Below are positions 1 to 6,119 of a stretch of 6,119 nucleotides of DNA, piece after piece. A program made the translations under genes and the position numbers. The notes beneath the pieces were generated by a model. It had not been told where the DNA came from, made no database searches, and saw only the letters and a list, made by a program, of their open reading frames with translations. The DNA comes from Fibrobacterota bacterium (lineage in GTDB: Bacteria > Fibrobacterota > Chitinivibrionia > Chitinivibrionales > JANQEN01): contig JAUXBV010000227.1 of assembly GCA_030619215.1 (NCBI GenBank), positions 1 through 6,119 of the forward strand, written 5' to 3'. Each line of letters opens with the position of its first letter. Within the stretch, counting starts at the first letter, position 1.

Positions 1-636
1 TATTTTAACGACATAATTCAGCGTGATATTGTTGAAAGACATAAAATCACAAACATTAAATATTTAAAAGAACTGGCAAGATATCTTATTACCAATACTG
101 GAAACCTGGCAACATATAATTCTCTTAAAAGGGCTGTAAATTTTAAAAGCACAACCACACTAATTAATTATTTCTCTTATATTGAAGACGCATATCTCGT
201 TTTCAGCGTTCCTTTTTTCAGTTATTCTTTGAAAAAACAATCTGTCAACCCTTTTAAAGTTTATGCAATTGATGTCGGTCTAAGAAAAGCCATTAGTTTT
301 CAGTTCAGTAAGGATGTTGGACGAATTTTTGAAACATTGGTTGCAATTGCTCTTAAACAAAATAATATTGAATTCTACTACTGGAAAAACCAGAAAAATG
401 AAGAAGTCGATTTTGTAATCAAAGAGGAAAAATCAGTTACACAACTTATTCAGGTTTGCTATGATCTTACTGATGCAGATACTGAAGAACGTGAAATCAG
501 GGCTCTATTAAACGCTGCAGAAGAACTCAGAACCAGGAAACTGATTATTATTAACAGCGATATTGAGAAAGATGTCAAACATAAAGGCCGTACAATCAGT
601 TACATCCCATTATGGAAATGGCTATTAATCACTTAA
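1..636 (+). CDS. AAA+ ATPase/DUF4143-family protein, C-terminal part (5' end outside window)
   Basis: The reading frame is open from base 1 to the TAA at 634-636, giving 211 visible residues. The TTG near 229 is internal, since matching family sequence continues upstream of it. Family knowledge: these proteins pair an N-terminal AAA_14 P-loop ATPase with a C-terminal DUF4143 domain related to PD-(D/E)XK nucleases; their cellular role is poorly defined. Visible here are the QRDI motif (residues 8-11) typical of the linker after the ATPase, a helical stretch ending in the YIEDAYLV segment (60-67), the KVYAIDVGL strand (86-94), and the nuclease-like part with E111, VDFVI (136-140) and IQVCYDL (150-156). 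The usual (E/Q)xK lysine position is occupied by C153, so nuclease activity is doubtful. The Walker motifs would lie upstream of the window. The gene converges on the importer operon and looks unrelated to it; its codons look more AT-rich by eye. The family call is confident, the function unknown. Confidence 0.85.
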   Translation, partial: YFNDIIQRDIVERHKITNIKYLKELARYLITNTGNLATYNSLKRAVNFKSTTTLINYFSYIEDAYLVFSVPFFSYSLKKQSVNPFKVYAIDVGLRKAISFQFSKDVGRIFETLVAIALKQNNIEFYYWKNQKNEEVDFVIKEEKSVTQLIQVCYDLTDADTEEREIRALLNAAEELRTRKLIIINSDIEKDVKHKGRTISYIPLWKWLLIT

Positions 637-645
637 CCTGATTAA
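625..645. repeat. 7-bp inverted repeat spanning the convergent gene ends
   Basis: TTAATCA (625-631) and TGATTAA (639-645) are perfect inverted copies separated by 7 bases. The repeat covers the stop codon of the plus-strand gene and most of the 11-base gap before the oppF-like stop. The stem is nearly all A/T and no T-tract follows on either strand, so it does not look like an efficient intrinsic terminator. It could be a weak bidirectional hairpin, or chance in AT-rich DNA. Confidence 0.3.
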
Positions 646-647
646 CC

Positions 648-1604
648 CTATGAAAGTGGAAAGTAGCAAGCTACGTGAGTATCACCTATTGTTGAGAACT
701 CAGGATGTTTTCTGTCGCATTCTTCCTTAGCGTATTTACAGCGGCTTTTGAATACGCAACCTGAAGGTAGATTTATTGGTGAAGGAACTTCGCCTGAGAG
801 TATCGCCGGTTTTTTGTTTCGATTAAGTGTTGGAATGGAGTTTAGTAAAGCTTGGGTATAAGGGTGTTTTGGCTTTTTAAAAAGATCTGAAGAAGGTGCC
901 GATTCAACAATTTTTCCAAGATACATTACATATATTCTGTCGCTGATTGCTTTTACAAGGGAAAGGTCGTGTGAAATAAACATGAGGGATAAATTCATCT
1001 CTTTTTTTAATTGTAATAACAGTTGTATTATCTGTGCCTGCACGGAAACATCAAGCGCAGAAGCCACTTCATCGCATACGATCATTTTGGGTTTAATTCC
1101 GATAGCTCTTGCAATGGCAATACGCTGCCTTTGACCTCCGGAGAATGCATGGGGAAAGCGCCTGAGGTAATCTGTTGACAGGCCAACATGTTCCATTAAA
1201 CGTATAACACCTTCCCGTACATTCTTTCTGGTATATACTTTATGAAGAAGGAGCGGCTCTGATAATATTTTGTAAATGGTGTGCCGCGGGTTTAATGAGG
1301 TAAAAGGATCCTGAAAGATTATTTGATAATCCTTCCGAAACGGTTTCCATGAGTGCTGTTTCTTAATATCTATTTTCTTATCCGCAAGAGCAATTGTTCC
1401 GGAGCTAGCGGGAGTAAGGCCGAGGGCGGTAAGGCCCAGTGTACTCTTTCCGCAGCCTGATTCTCCGACAACTGAAACAATTTCTCCCTTTTTTATGTAA
1501 AGCGACACATCATTGACAGCTTTTATATAACCGGTGATTTTGCTGAAAACCCCGCCGGTAATAGGAAAGAAGGTATGTAGATTCTGGATATCAAGGATAT
1601 TCAT
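648..1604 (-). CDS. OppF/DppF-type ATP-binding subunit of a peptide-type ABC importer
   Basis: This 318-residue cytoplasmic ATPase would hydrolyse ATP to power uptake through the two permeases encoded upstream. It has a complete set of ABC motifs: Walker A GESGCGKST (47-55), Q-loop Q98, signature FSGGQRQR (154-161), Walker B MIVCDE (174-179), the SALD D-loop and switch histidine H212. The C-terminal oligopeptide-transporter extension begins around HPYTQALL (247-254) and carries C283, C289, C296 and C313, the cysteine pattern linked to an iron-sulfur cluster in some Opp/Dpp ATPases. I chose the ATG at 1604 over the one at 1631: it has AAGGAA five bases upstream, forms a TAATG junction with the preceding gene, and gives the normal family N-terminus. 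The upstream ATG has no ribosome binding site. It is the last gene of the operon and corresponds to the second half of the fused YejF. The residue after Walker B DE is V rather than the common P, which is probably harmless. Confidence 0.93.
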   Translation of the reverse strand: MNILDIQNLHTFFPITGGVFSKITGYIKAVNDVSLYIKKGEIVSVVGESGCGKSTLGLTALGLTPASSGTIALADKKIDIKKQHSWKPFRKDYQIIFQDPFTSLNPRHTIYKILSEPLLLHKVYTRKNVREGVIRLMEHVGLSTDYLRRFPHAFSGGQRQRIAIARAIGIKPKMIVCDEVASALDVSVQAQIIQLLLQLKKEMNLSLMFISHDLSLVKAISDRIYVMYLGKIVESAPSSDLFKKPKHPYTQALLNSIPTLNRNKKPAILSGEVPSPINLPSGCVFKSRCKYAKEECDRKHPEFSTIGDTHVACYFPLS

Positions 1605-2608
1605 TATAATTCCTTCTTGTATAAAAAACATGCGACTTTTTGTGTGTCACCTGTACTCATTAATTCAGGCTTATCAGTACATAATTCAAATGCTTTGTTA
1701 CACCGTTCTCTGAACCGGCAACCAAAGGAGTAATCTTTTGGCTGCGGTACCTGTCCGGGAATCGATTTCAGCTGTGGATTTTCAGAATTCAAATCCGGCA
1801 GGGCTTCAATAAGCCCCCGGCTGTATGGGTGCAGGGGGTTGTTTATAAAGGAGTCGAGATCGTTTTCTTCAACAATACGTCCGGCATACATGACTGCCAG
1901 CCTGTTTGCGTATTGAGCGATAAGGCTCAGGTTATGGGTGATAAAAAGTATTGAGGTGTCTATCTCTCTTTGCATTTCAATCAGTAATTCCATTATCTGG
2001 GCCTGAACCGTGACATCAAGTGCTGTGGTGGGTTCGTCTGCTATTATCAGTGAAGGGCTCAGCATTAATGCAATTGCGATCATAACCCTCTGCAGCATCC
2101 CTCCCGAGAGTTCGTGAGGATACGATGCAAGTATTCGCTGCGGATCGGGAAAGCCGACCCGGTGCAATAGCTCTGCAACTCTTTTTTCCTTGTCATCCGG
2201 AAATTTATGATAATCAAAGAGCTCCATTAACTGCTTTTTAACGGGAAGCAGGGGATTCAGTGCGGCTGCAGGTTCCTGGAATATCATGCCAATCTCCTTC
2301 CCGCGGACGCTTCTCATCTGTTCATAGGAAAGCGAGAGGATGTTCCTGTCCTTCAGGAAGATACTGCCCGATGTAATTTTAGTACCAGGTTGTGGAAGCA
2401 GTCTCAGAATAGAGAGTGCCGTGATCGTCTTGCCGCAGCCCGATTCCCCGACAAGGCCGAATATCTCACCCGGCAGGATTTCAAAGGAGACCTTGTCAGT
2501 AATCTCTACCAGTCCTTCTTCAGTTTCGAAGGCAATGGTAAGATCTTTTACTGTTAGTACCGGTTGTCTATTCAATATGCTGCTCCGATTTCGGATCAAA
2601 TGCCTCAC
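1604..2608 (-). CDS. OppD/DppD-type ATP-binding subunit of a peptide-type ABC importer
   Basis: This is the first of two ATPases, expected to form a heterodimer with the OppF-like protein on the cytoplasmic face of the permeases. Counting from the GTG at 2608 (334 residues), it shows Walker A GESGCGKT (54-61), Q-loop Q111, signature LSGGMLQR (167-174), Walker B LIIADE (187-192), TTALD D-loop and switch H225. LSGGM instead of LSGGQ is normal for OppD/DppD proteins. The C-terminal extension has C297, C303, C310 and C327, with the same spacing as in the partner ATPase. The start is uncertain. GTG at 2608 overlaps the permease gene by 41 bases and has GGAGAGGG in front. TTG at 2575 overlaps by 8 bases, has GGAG seven bases upstream, and gives a 323-residue protein whose N-terminus better matches the family. 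I list the longer form but consider the TTG at least as likely. It is equivalent to the first half of the fused E. coli YejF, but with Opp/Dpp-like tail cysteines. Confidence 0.93.
   Translation of the reverse strand: MRHLIRNRSSILNRQPVLTVKDLTIAFETEEGLVEITDKVSFEILPGEIFGLVGESGCGKTITALSILRLLPQPGTKITSGSIFLKDRNILSLSYEQMRSVRGKEIGMIFQEPAAALNPLLPVKKQLMELFDYHKFPDDKEKRVAELLHRVGFPDPQRILASYPHELSGGMLQRVMIAIALMLSPSLIIADEPTTALDVTVQAQIMELLIEMQREIDTSILFITHNLSLIAQYANRLAVMYAGRIVEENDLDSFINNPLHPYSRGLIEALPDLNSENPQLKSIPGQVPQPKDYSFGCRFRERCNKAFELCTDKPELMSTGDTQKVACFLYKKEL
1610..1618 (-). promoter_or_regulatory. Ribosome binding site deciding the OppF-like start
   Basis: Read on the minus strand this is AAGAAGGAA, ending five bases before the ATG at 1604. 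It lies inside the last codons of the OppD-like gene, whose TAA shares its final base with that ATG. It is a clear Shine-Dalgarno sequence and supports the shorter start of the downstream gene. Confidence 0.75.
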
Positions 2609-3596
2609 GAATACCCTCTCCGATAAATGTTGTCAGAAGAAGGGTGATAAATAAGGAAATGATCGTTGATAGTGCTATCCAGGGAGCATACAGGTTTTTC
2701 AATCCCTGCTGAAGCAGCTCCCCCCAGGACGGTGCCGGGGGTGGCAGGCCAAATCCCAGGAAATCAAGCGCGGTAAGTGATGATATCCCTCCTATTACTA
2801 AAAATGGCGTTATTGTAATTACAGGCGTTAGCGCATTGGGCAGAATTTGCCTGAAGAGGATGTTAACAGGTTTTATTCCAACGGCTTTTGCCGCCTTTAT
2901 ATAGGTCTGGCTTTTCAGCTTAAGAAATTCGCCTCTCATATAATACGAAAGGCCGATCCACTGGAAGATAGCCATGGTCAGGAGCAGGAGCATAAAGTTG
3001 CGGCCGTATATTGACCCGACAAGAATAACGACATAGAGAAAAGGCATTGATGACCATATCTCTATGAGCCGTTGAACTATAATATCAAATTTTCCTCCAA
3101 GATAGCCCTGTATTCCTCCTATAATGATGCCGAAAATAACGCTGATAACCATTAGCAAAAGAGAAAAGACCATGCAGGTCCGAAACCCGTATATCAGGCG
3201 GGCAAAGACATCCCGCGCCATTGAGTCGGTTCCCAGCCAGTGCCCTTTGGAGGGAGGATGTGGGGGAGTATCATCCATGCTCAGATATGAATGGAGCGGG
3301 CCATGAGGTATAATGGGAAAAATCATAAAACCGGATCCCCGGAATTCCTCGTCCTCTTTTAATGATAGATAATCAGCCTCTGTCTTGTATTTTCCTCCAA
3401 AAGTCTGATCGGAATAGAAAGCGGTTACCGGAAAATAGGATTTGCCTTTATACCTTAAGTAAAGAGGCTTGTCATTGGAAATAAATTCACTGAAGAGAGA
3501 GAGGATAAAGGCTATTCCCAATATCCAAAAGGAGTAATAGGCCCTTTTGATTTTCCTGAATCGTTTGAGACGGTCTCTGGTTAATTCTGAAAACAT
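2568..3596 (-). CDS. yejE: YejE-like inner-membrane permease of a peptide-type ABC importer
   Basis: At 342 residues this is close to E. coli YejE in length and shares its unusual N-terminal layout: a basic start, one membrane helix (about 22-40), then a long extracytoplasmic region with SEFISNDKP (36-44), YFPV (54-57), TFGGKYKTEADY (65-76) and the HWLGTDSMARDVFARLIYGFR stretch (119-139). Membrane helices follow at about 140-163, 184-197, 200-216, 256-278 and 306-326. The EAA loop that contacts the ATPase is KAAKAVGIKP (234-243) through RQILPNAL (249-256). The LDFLGFGLPPPAPSWGELL segment (277-295) is a hallmark of the OppC/DppC/YejE group. It should pair with the YejB-like protein to form the channel. 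The ATG at 3596 fits the YejE N-terminus, but the 12-base gap after the YejB stop has no Shine-Dalgarno sequence, so translation probably depends on coupling. The 3' end overlaps the OppD-like gene. Confidence 0.93.
   Translation of the reverse strand: MFSELTRDRLKRFRKIKRAYYSFWILGIAFILSLFSEFISNDKPLYLRYKGKSYFPVTAFYSDQTFGGKYKTEADYLSLKEDEEFRGSGFMIFPIIPHGPLHSYLSMDDTPPHPPSKGHWLGTDSMARDVFARLIYGFRTCMVFSLLLMVISVIFGIIIGGIQGYLGGKFDIIVQRLIEIWSSMPFLYVVILVGSIYGRNFMLLLLTMAIFQWIGLSYYMRGEFLKLKSQTYIKAAKAVGIKPVNILFRQILPNALTPVITITPFLVIGGISSLTALDFLGFGLPPPAPSWGELLQQGLKNLYAPWIALSTIISLFITLLLTTFIGEGIREAFDPKSEQHIE
2583..2586 (-). promoter_or_regulatory. Candidate ribosome binding site for a TTG start of the OppD-like gene
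   Basis: GGAG on the minus strand sits seven bases before a TTG at 2575, which is in frame with the OppD-like gene and only 8 bases inside the YejE-like gene end. The competing GGAGAGGG (2614-2621) before the GTG at 2608 encodes the Gly-Glu-Gly of the YejE-like protein, a motif shared with E. coli YejE at least as GE, so its purine richness may reflect coding constraint. Confidence 0.4.
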
Positions 3597-3608
3597 AGGT
3601 ATATAGTT

Positions 3609-4622
3609 TTATTTAAATGTTATTCTTGGATCAATTGCCGCATATAGAATATCAGAAAATAGACGACCTAAAAGGGTCATAATGCTTGTTAATAAAATTA
3701 TTCCCATTACAACATTATAATCACGGCTAACAATTGAATTAAATACCAGCAGTCCCATACCGTCAATATCGAAAACTTTTTCTATCAATAGTGCCCCGGC
3801 GAACATAATAGTGAAGATCTGGCTCATTCTGGTTGCAAGCGGAATTAAAGAATTCCTGAATGCATGTTTCCATACTGCTGTATTAAAACTAGCACCTTTT
3901 ACCAGGGCGGTACGCATGTAATCCTTATTAATCTCTTCCAGAAGGCTGTTTTTCATCAGCATTGTCAGAAAGGCAAATTCGCTTGCCATATAACAGATCA
4001 GCGGCAGTACCATATGGTGAAGAAAATCAAAGAACTTCCCGAAAAACGATAGCTCTTCGAAATTATCAGACACAATCCCGGAGAGCGGGAACCAGTTTAA
4101 AAAGCTGCCTCCGCCTAAAAAGATGATGAGAAGTATACCCAGAGCATAGCCGGGAATTACATAGCCGGTGAAAATGACAATTGAGCTGATGGTATCGAAA
4201 ATGCTTTTATTTTTGACGGCCTTAAGCATTCCAAGGGGTATACAGATAATGTATGATAGAAAAAACGATGTAAGCCCGAAGAAGAGTGAAATAGGGAATT
4301 TACTAACAATTACATTCCAGACTGGCTCTTCATACGAATAGGACGTTCCCAGATTAAGCCTCATCACATTTCCCAGCCACGTGAAGTATCGGATATAGGC
4401 TGGTTTATCAAAACCATAGTAGGCTTTTATATTTTCGATCTCTTCTTCTGAGATAGAATGGGAAGCGTCCATTCCACGCATGCTTTGTGCAGAGCGGACC
4501 CTGGCAATCATCTCTTCAACCGGTCCGCCGGGTACAAACTGTATCAGGATAAAGCAGACCAGTGTAATTCCGAGGATTGTCGGAATCATTAGTAAAAGCC
4601 TTCTTAGTATATACTCTTTCAT
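3609..4622 (-). CDS. yejB: YejB-like inner-membrane permease of a peptide-type ABC importer
   Basis: This 337-residue permease carries the YejB N-terminus: LRRLLLMIPTILGI (6-19) leading into the first helix, then QFVPGGPVEEMIA (28-40). In the wider OppB/DppB group the matching motif usually reads PGDP; GGPVE is the Yej-type form. The typical YYGFDKP motif is at 68-74, and further helices lie at about 112-132, 146-170, 203-222, 265-282 and 303-325. The EAA loop is about 229-260 (DYMRTALVKGAS through RNSLIP), followed by IEKVFDIDGMG (280-290) and a C-terminal DPRITF. It would form the channel together with the YejE-like protein. The ATG at 4622 overlaps the stop of the binding-protein gene as ATGA; no well-placed Shine-Dalgarno precedes it, which suggests termination-reinitiation. 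The subfamily call is firm, but the transported substrate cannot be read from this sequence. Confidence 0.93.
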   Translation of the reverse strand: MKEYILRRLLLMIPTILGITLVCFILIQFVPGGPVEEMIARVRSAQSMRGMDASHSISEEEIENIKAYYGFDKPAYIRYFTWLGNVMRLNLGTSYSYEEPVWNVIVSKFPISLFFGLTSFFLSYIICIPLGMLKAVKNKSIFDTISSIVIFTGYVIPGYALGILLIIFLGGGSFLNWFPLSGIVSDNFEELSFFGKFFDFLHHMVLPLICYMASEFAFLTMLMKNSLLEEINKDYMRTALVKGASFNTAVWKHAFRNSLIPLATRMSQIFTIMFAGALLIEKVFDIDGMGLLVFNSIVSRDYNVVMGIILLTSIMTLLGRLFSDILYAAIDPRITFK

Positions 4623-6119
4623 TCTTTGTAATGGATGTCGCCAATTTTCGGTTCAAATGACAGGTTATTTTTCATAGCATTCTGCAGGATTTCATCCTTT
4701 TTTTGATCGACCCACCAGTATGTGGTAATGATATCCTCACGGTTAAATTTATCAAAGGTATAGGTTGGCGTGCCAAAGCGGTCCCAGTATAAAATCCTAT
4801 TATGATCAGCTCCCCAGAGAAGTACATAGGGAATTATCTCAGTGAGCCTCTTGTCAATAAGCCTGACAATGTCATTTCTCTTATCAAGGTTCAGCTCTGT
4901 CTTCTGTATTTCAATTAAGCTGTCAATTGTCGGATCTTTAACACCGCTTCTATTATTAGAGGCTATCTGATCTGCAGTACTGGAGTGCCACATCCCTTCC
5001 GGGTCTCTAAGCCTTGATGCAGCCCAATTCTGCCAGAAAATGTCAAAGTCATGGTTGTCAATTCGCTTTCTTACGGATGACAGAGAAAGCTGTTCAATTT
5101 TAGGTTTTAAACCCACCTTTTTAAGGTCTTCGAGATAGATGTTAAGGTGGCGGTGGTCTACGCTATAGGTAATAAAAGAAATTTCAAATATTGCCCCGTT
5201 TTTTCTTAGAAGGCCATCAGAGCCTACTTTCCATCCGGCTTCCTTAAGAAGTTTACGGGCCTTGTCCGGATTGTATTCCCTTATGGGTACATCCGGATTT
5301 GTATTATTTGTATACAGATCCGGGAAATAGGAGTTGAGAAGGTAGTACTGGTTATACATCAGTTTTTCATTCATCAATTTACGGTTAACAAGGTGGCAAA
5401 GTGCTTTGCGTACCTTCACATCCTGGAAAATGGGCCGTCGTAAATTGATAGCAAATCCCTGAAAACTTTTTGGCTCCTGATTATACACAAGCTGTTTTAC
5501 GACCCATCCCTTCTTTACCGCATCAAAGTTAGTTTGTTTCATCCAGATAGAGGAGGTGTATATTGCATACGCGTCGATTACACCCTTCTTGAATGCTTCT
5601 AATGCTTTGTTTCTATCCTCCATGAATTTATACTTTACATAATCAAAGTTGTATTTATATTGATTATACTCCTTGATTTTGCCCCACCAATCATTTCTTC
5701 TCTCAAGTGTGATATATCGATTTTTCTTTACTTCTTTTATTTTATACGGGCCACTGACAACAGGAAATTCGAAGTTCTGCTTGTTAAAATCGACATCTTT
5801 CCAAATATGCTTTGGAAAAGCAAATAATCCGGAAGCCGTCCAAAAATTTGACCAGTGCATCTCTTTTGCCGTAACCTGAAGTGTTTTTTCATCAATTACT
5901 TTTGGGCGTTCGAGGCGTTTCAAGTCAACGCGGAAGATTGACGTCATATTTTTTGAATTCATCATAACATCATAATAGAATTGAATGTCTTCGGCAGATA
6001 TGGGTTTGCCATCACTCCATTTTGCTTGAGGGTGTATTTTAAATGTAAAGGTTTTAATATCATCGGAAATTGTCCATGACTGCGCAATAATCCCTACAGG
6101 CTCATTTTTAGTAGAGTGA
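4619..6119 (-). CDS. yejA: YejA-like extracellular solute-binding protein (SBP_bac_5), N-terminus outside window
   Basis: The frame stays open from the TGA at 4619-4621 to the window edge (first whole codon at 6118), giving 499 visible residues. The ATG at 5965 is internal: upstream of it lies the classic SBP_bac_5 motif FKIHPQAKWSDGKPISAEDI (visible residues 26-45). E. coli YejA is about 600 residues, so roughly 100 residues including the signal peptide are missing. Other family marks are SGPYKI (122-127), an RNDWWGK segment shortly after, FMEDRNKALEAFKKGVIDA (165-183) and NLRRPIFQDVKVRKAL (225-240), all closely matching YejA. The C-terminal LLWGADHNRILYWDRFG region is also YejA-like. By family knowledge the protein captures peptides or peptide-like compounds in the periplasm and delivers them to YejB/YejE; E. 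coli Yej imports microcin C. The ligand here is unknown. It is the most upstream visible gene of the operon, and its promoter would lie beyond 6119. Confidence 0.92.
   Translation of the reverse strand, partial: HSTKNEPVGIIAQSWTISDDIKTFTFKIHPQAKWSDGKPISAEDIQFYYDVMMNSKNMTSIFRVDLKRLERPKVIDEKTLQVTAKEMHWSNFWTASGLFAFPKHIWKDVDFNKQNFEFPVVSGPYKIKEVKKNRYITLERRNDWWGKIKEYNQYKYNFDYVKYKFMEDRNKALEAFKKGVIDAYAIYTSSIWMKQTNFDAVKKGWVVKQLVYNQEPKSFQGFAINLRRPIFQDVKVRKALCHLVNRKLMNEKLMYNQYYLLNSYFPDLYTNNTNPDVPIREYNPDKARKLLKEAGWKVGSDGLLRKNGAIFEISFITYSVDHRHLNIYLEDLKKVGLKPKIEQLSLSSVRKRIDNHDFDIFWQNWAASRLRDPEGMWHSSTADQIASNNRSGVKDPTIDSLIEIQKTELNLDKRNDIVRLIDKRLTEIIPYVLLWGADHNRILYWDRFGTPTYTFDKFNREDIITTYWWVDQKKDEILQNAMKNNLSFEPKIGDIHYKE

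Noticed and set aside
229..636. A short independent gene starting at the TTG at 229
   Set aside because: The frame is open all the way to base 1 and encodes continuous DUF4143-family sequence upstream, so the TTG is an internal leucine codon.
625..645. Intrinsic terminator at the convergent junction
   Set aside because: The hairpin has only seven mostly A/T pairs and no following T-tract on either strand, so I list it only as an inverted repeat.
1605..1631. A nine-residue longer OppF-like protein starting at the ATG at 1631
   Set aside because: It has no ribosome binding site and would overlap the OppD-like gene by 28 bases, while the ATG at 1604 has a strong site and the family N-terminus.
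2340..2654. A plus-strand open frame of about 104 codons
   Set aside because: It lies antisense to the OppD-like gene and the end of the YejE-like gene, both with strong family motifs, and its own translation shows no recognisable domain.
3124..4677. Several short plus-strand open frames of 60-65 codons (starting near 3124, 3864 and 4480)
   Set aside because: All are antisense to the permease and binding-protein genes and resemble no protein I know; they are shadows of the real coding strand.
5673..5879. A plus-strand open frame of 68 codons
   Set aside because: It is antisense to the YejA-like motifs SGPYKI and RNDWWGK, so it is a coding shadow.
1..6119. Defence island, toxin-antitoxin pair, CRISPR array or biosynthetic cluster
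   Set aside because: No repeat arrays, transposase, toxin-like small genes or biosynthetic enzymes are visible; the DUF4143 protein alone does not justify a defence claim.

Overview
This window holds most of one peptide-type ABC importer operon on the minus strand, plus the 3' part of an unrelated gene on the plus strand. I see no RNA gene, CRISPR array, insertion sequence or stretch over 300 bases without a gene. Both outermost genes run off the window, so the operon promoter and anything upstream of the binding protein cannot be seen. The host is probably a Gram-negative-type bacterium of moderate to low GC, because the importer subunits resemble the enterobacterial/proteobacterial YejA, YejB and YejE proteins. 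I cannot name the phylum from this sequence.

Plus strand, 1-636: the C-terminal part of an AAA+ ATPase/DUF4143-type protein. Its frame is open to base 1, so the N-terminal ATPase domain lies outside the window. It converges on the operon with only 11 bases between the two stop codons.

Minus strand, 6119 down to 648, in order of transcription: a YejA-like SBP_bac_5 solute-binding protein (N-terminus cut by the window edge), a YejB-like permease, a YejE-like permease, an OppD/DppD-type ATPase and an OppF/DppF-type ATPase. Junctions are very tight: a 4-base ATGA overlap, a 12-base gap, an overlap of 8 or 41 bases depending on the start chosen, and a 1-base TAATG overlap. This implies one transcript with translational coupling. 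By family knowledge the binding protein captures a peptide or peptide-like ligand outside the inner membrane, the two permeases form the channel, and the two ATPases drive uptake.

The main departure from the textbook Yej system is that E. coli YejF is one double ATPase, while here its role is split between two genes, each with the C-terminal cysteine set seen in Opp/Dpp ATPases. Otherwise the window is ordinary, and I did not find a convincing undescribed system.
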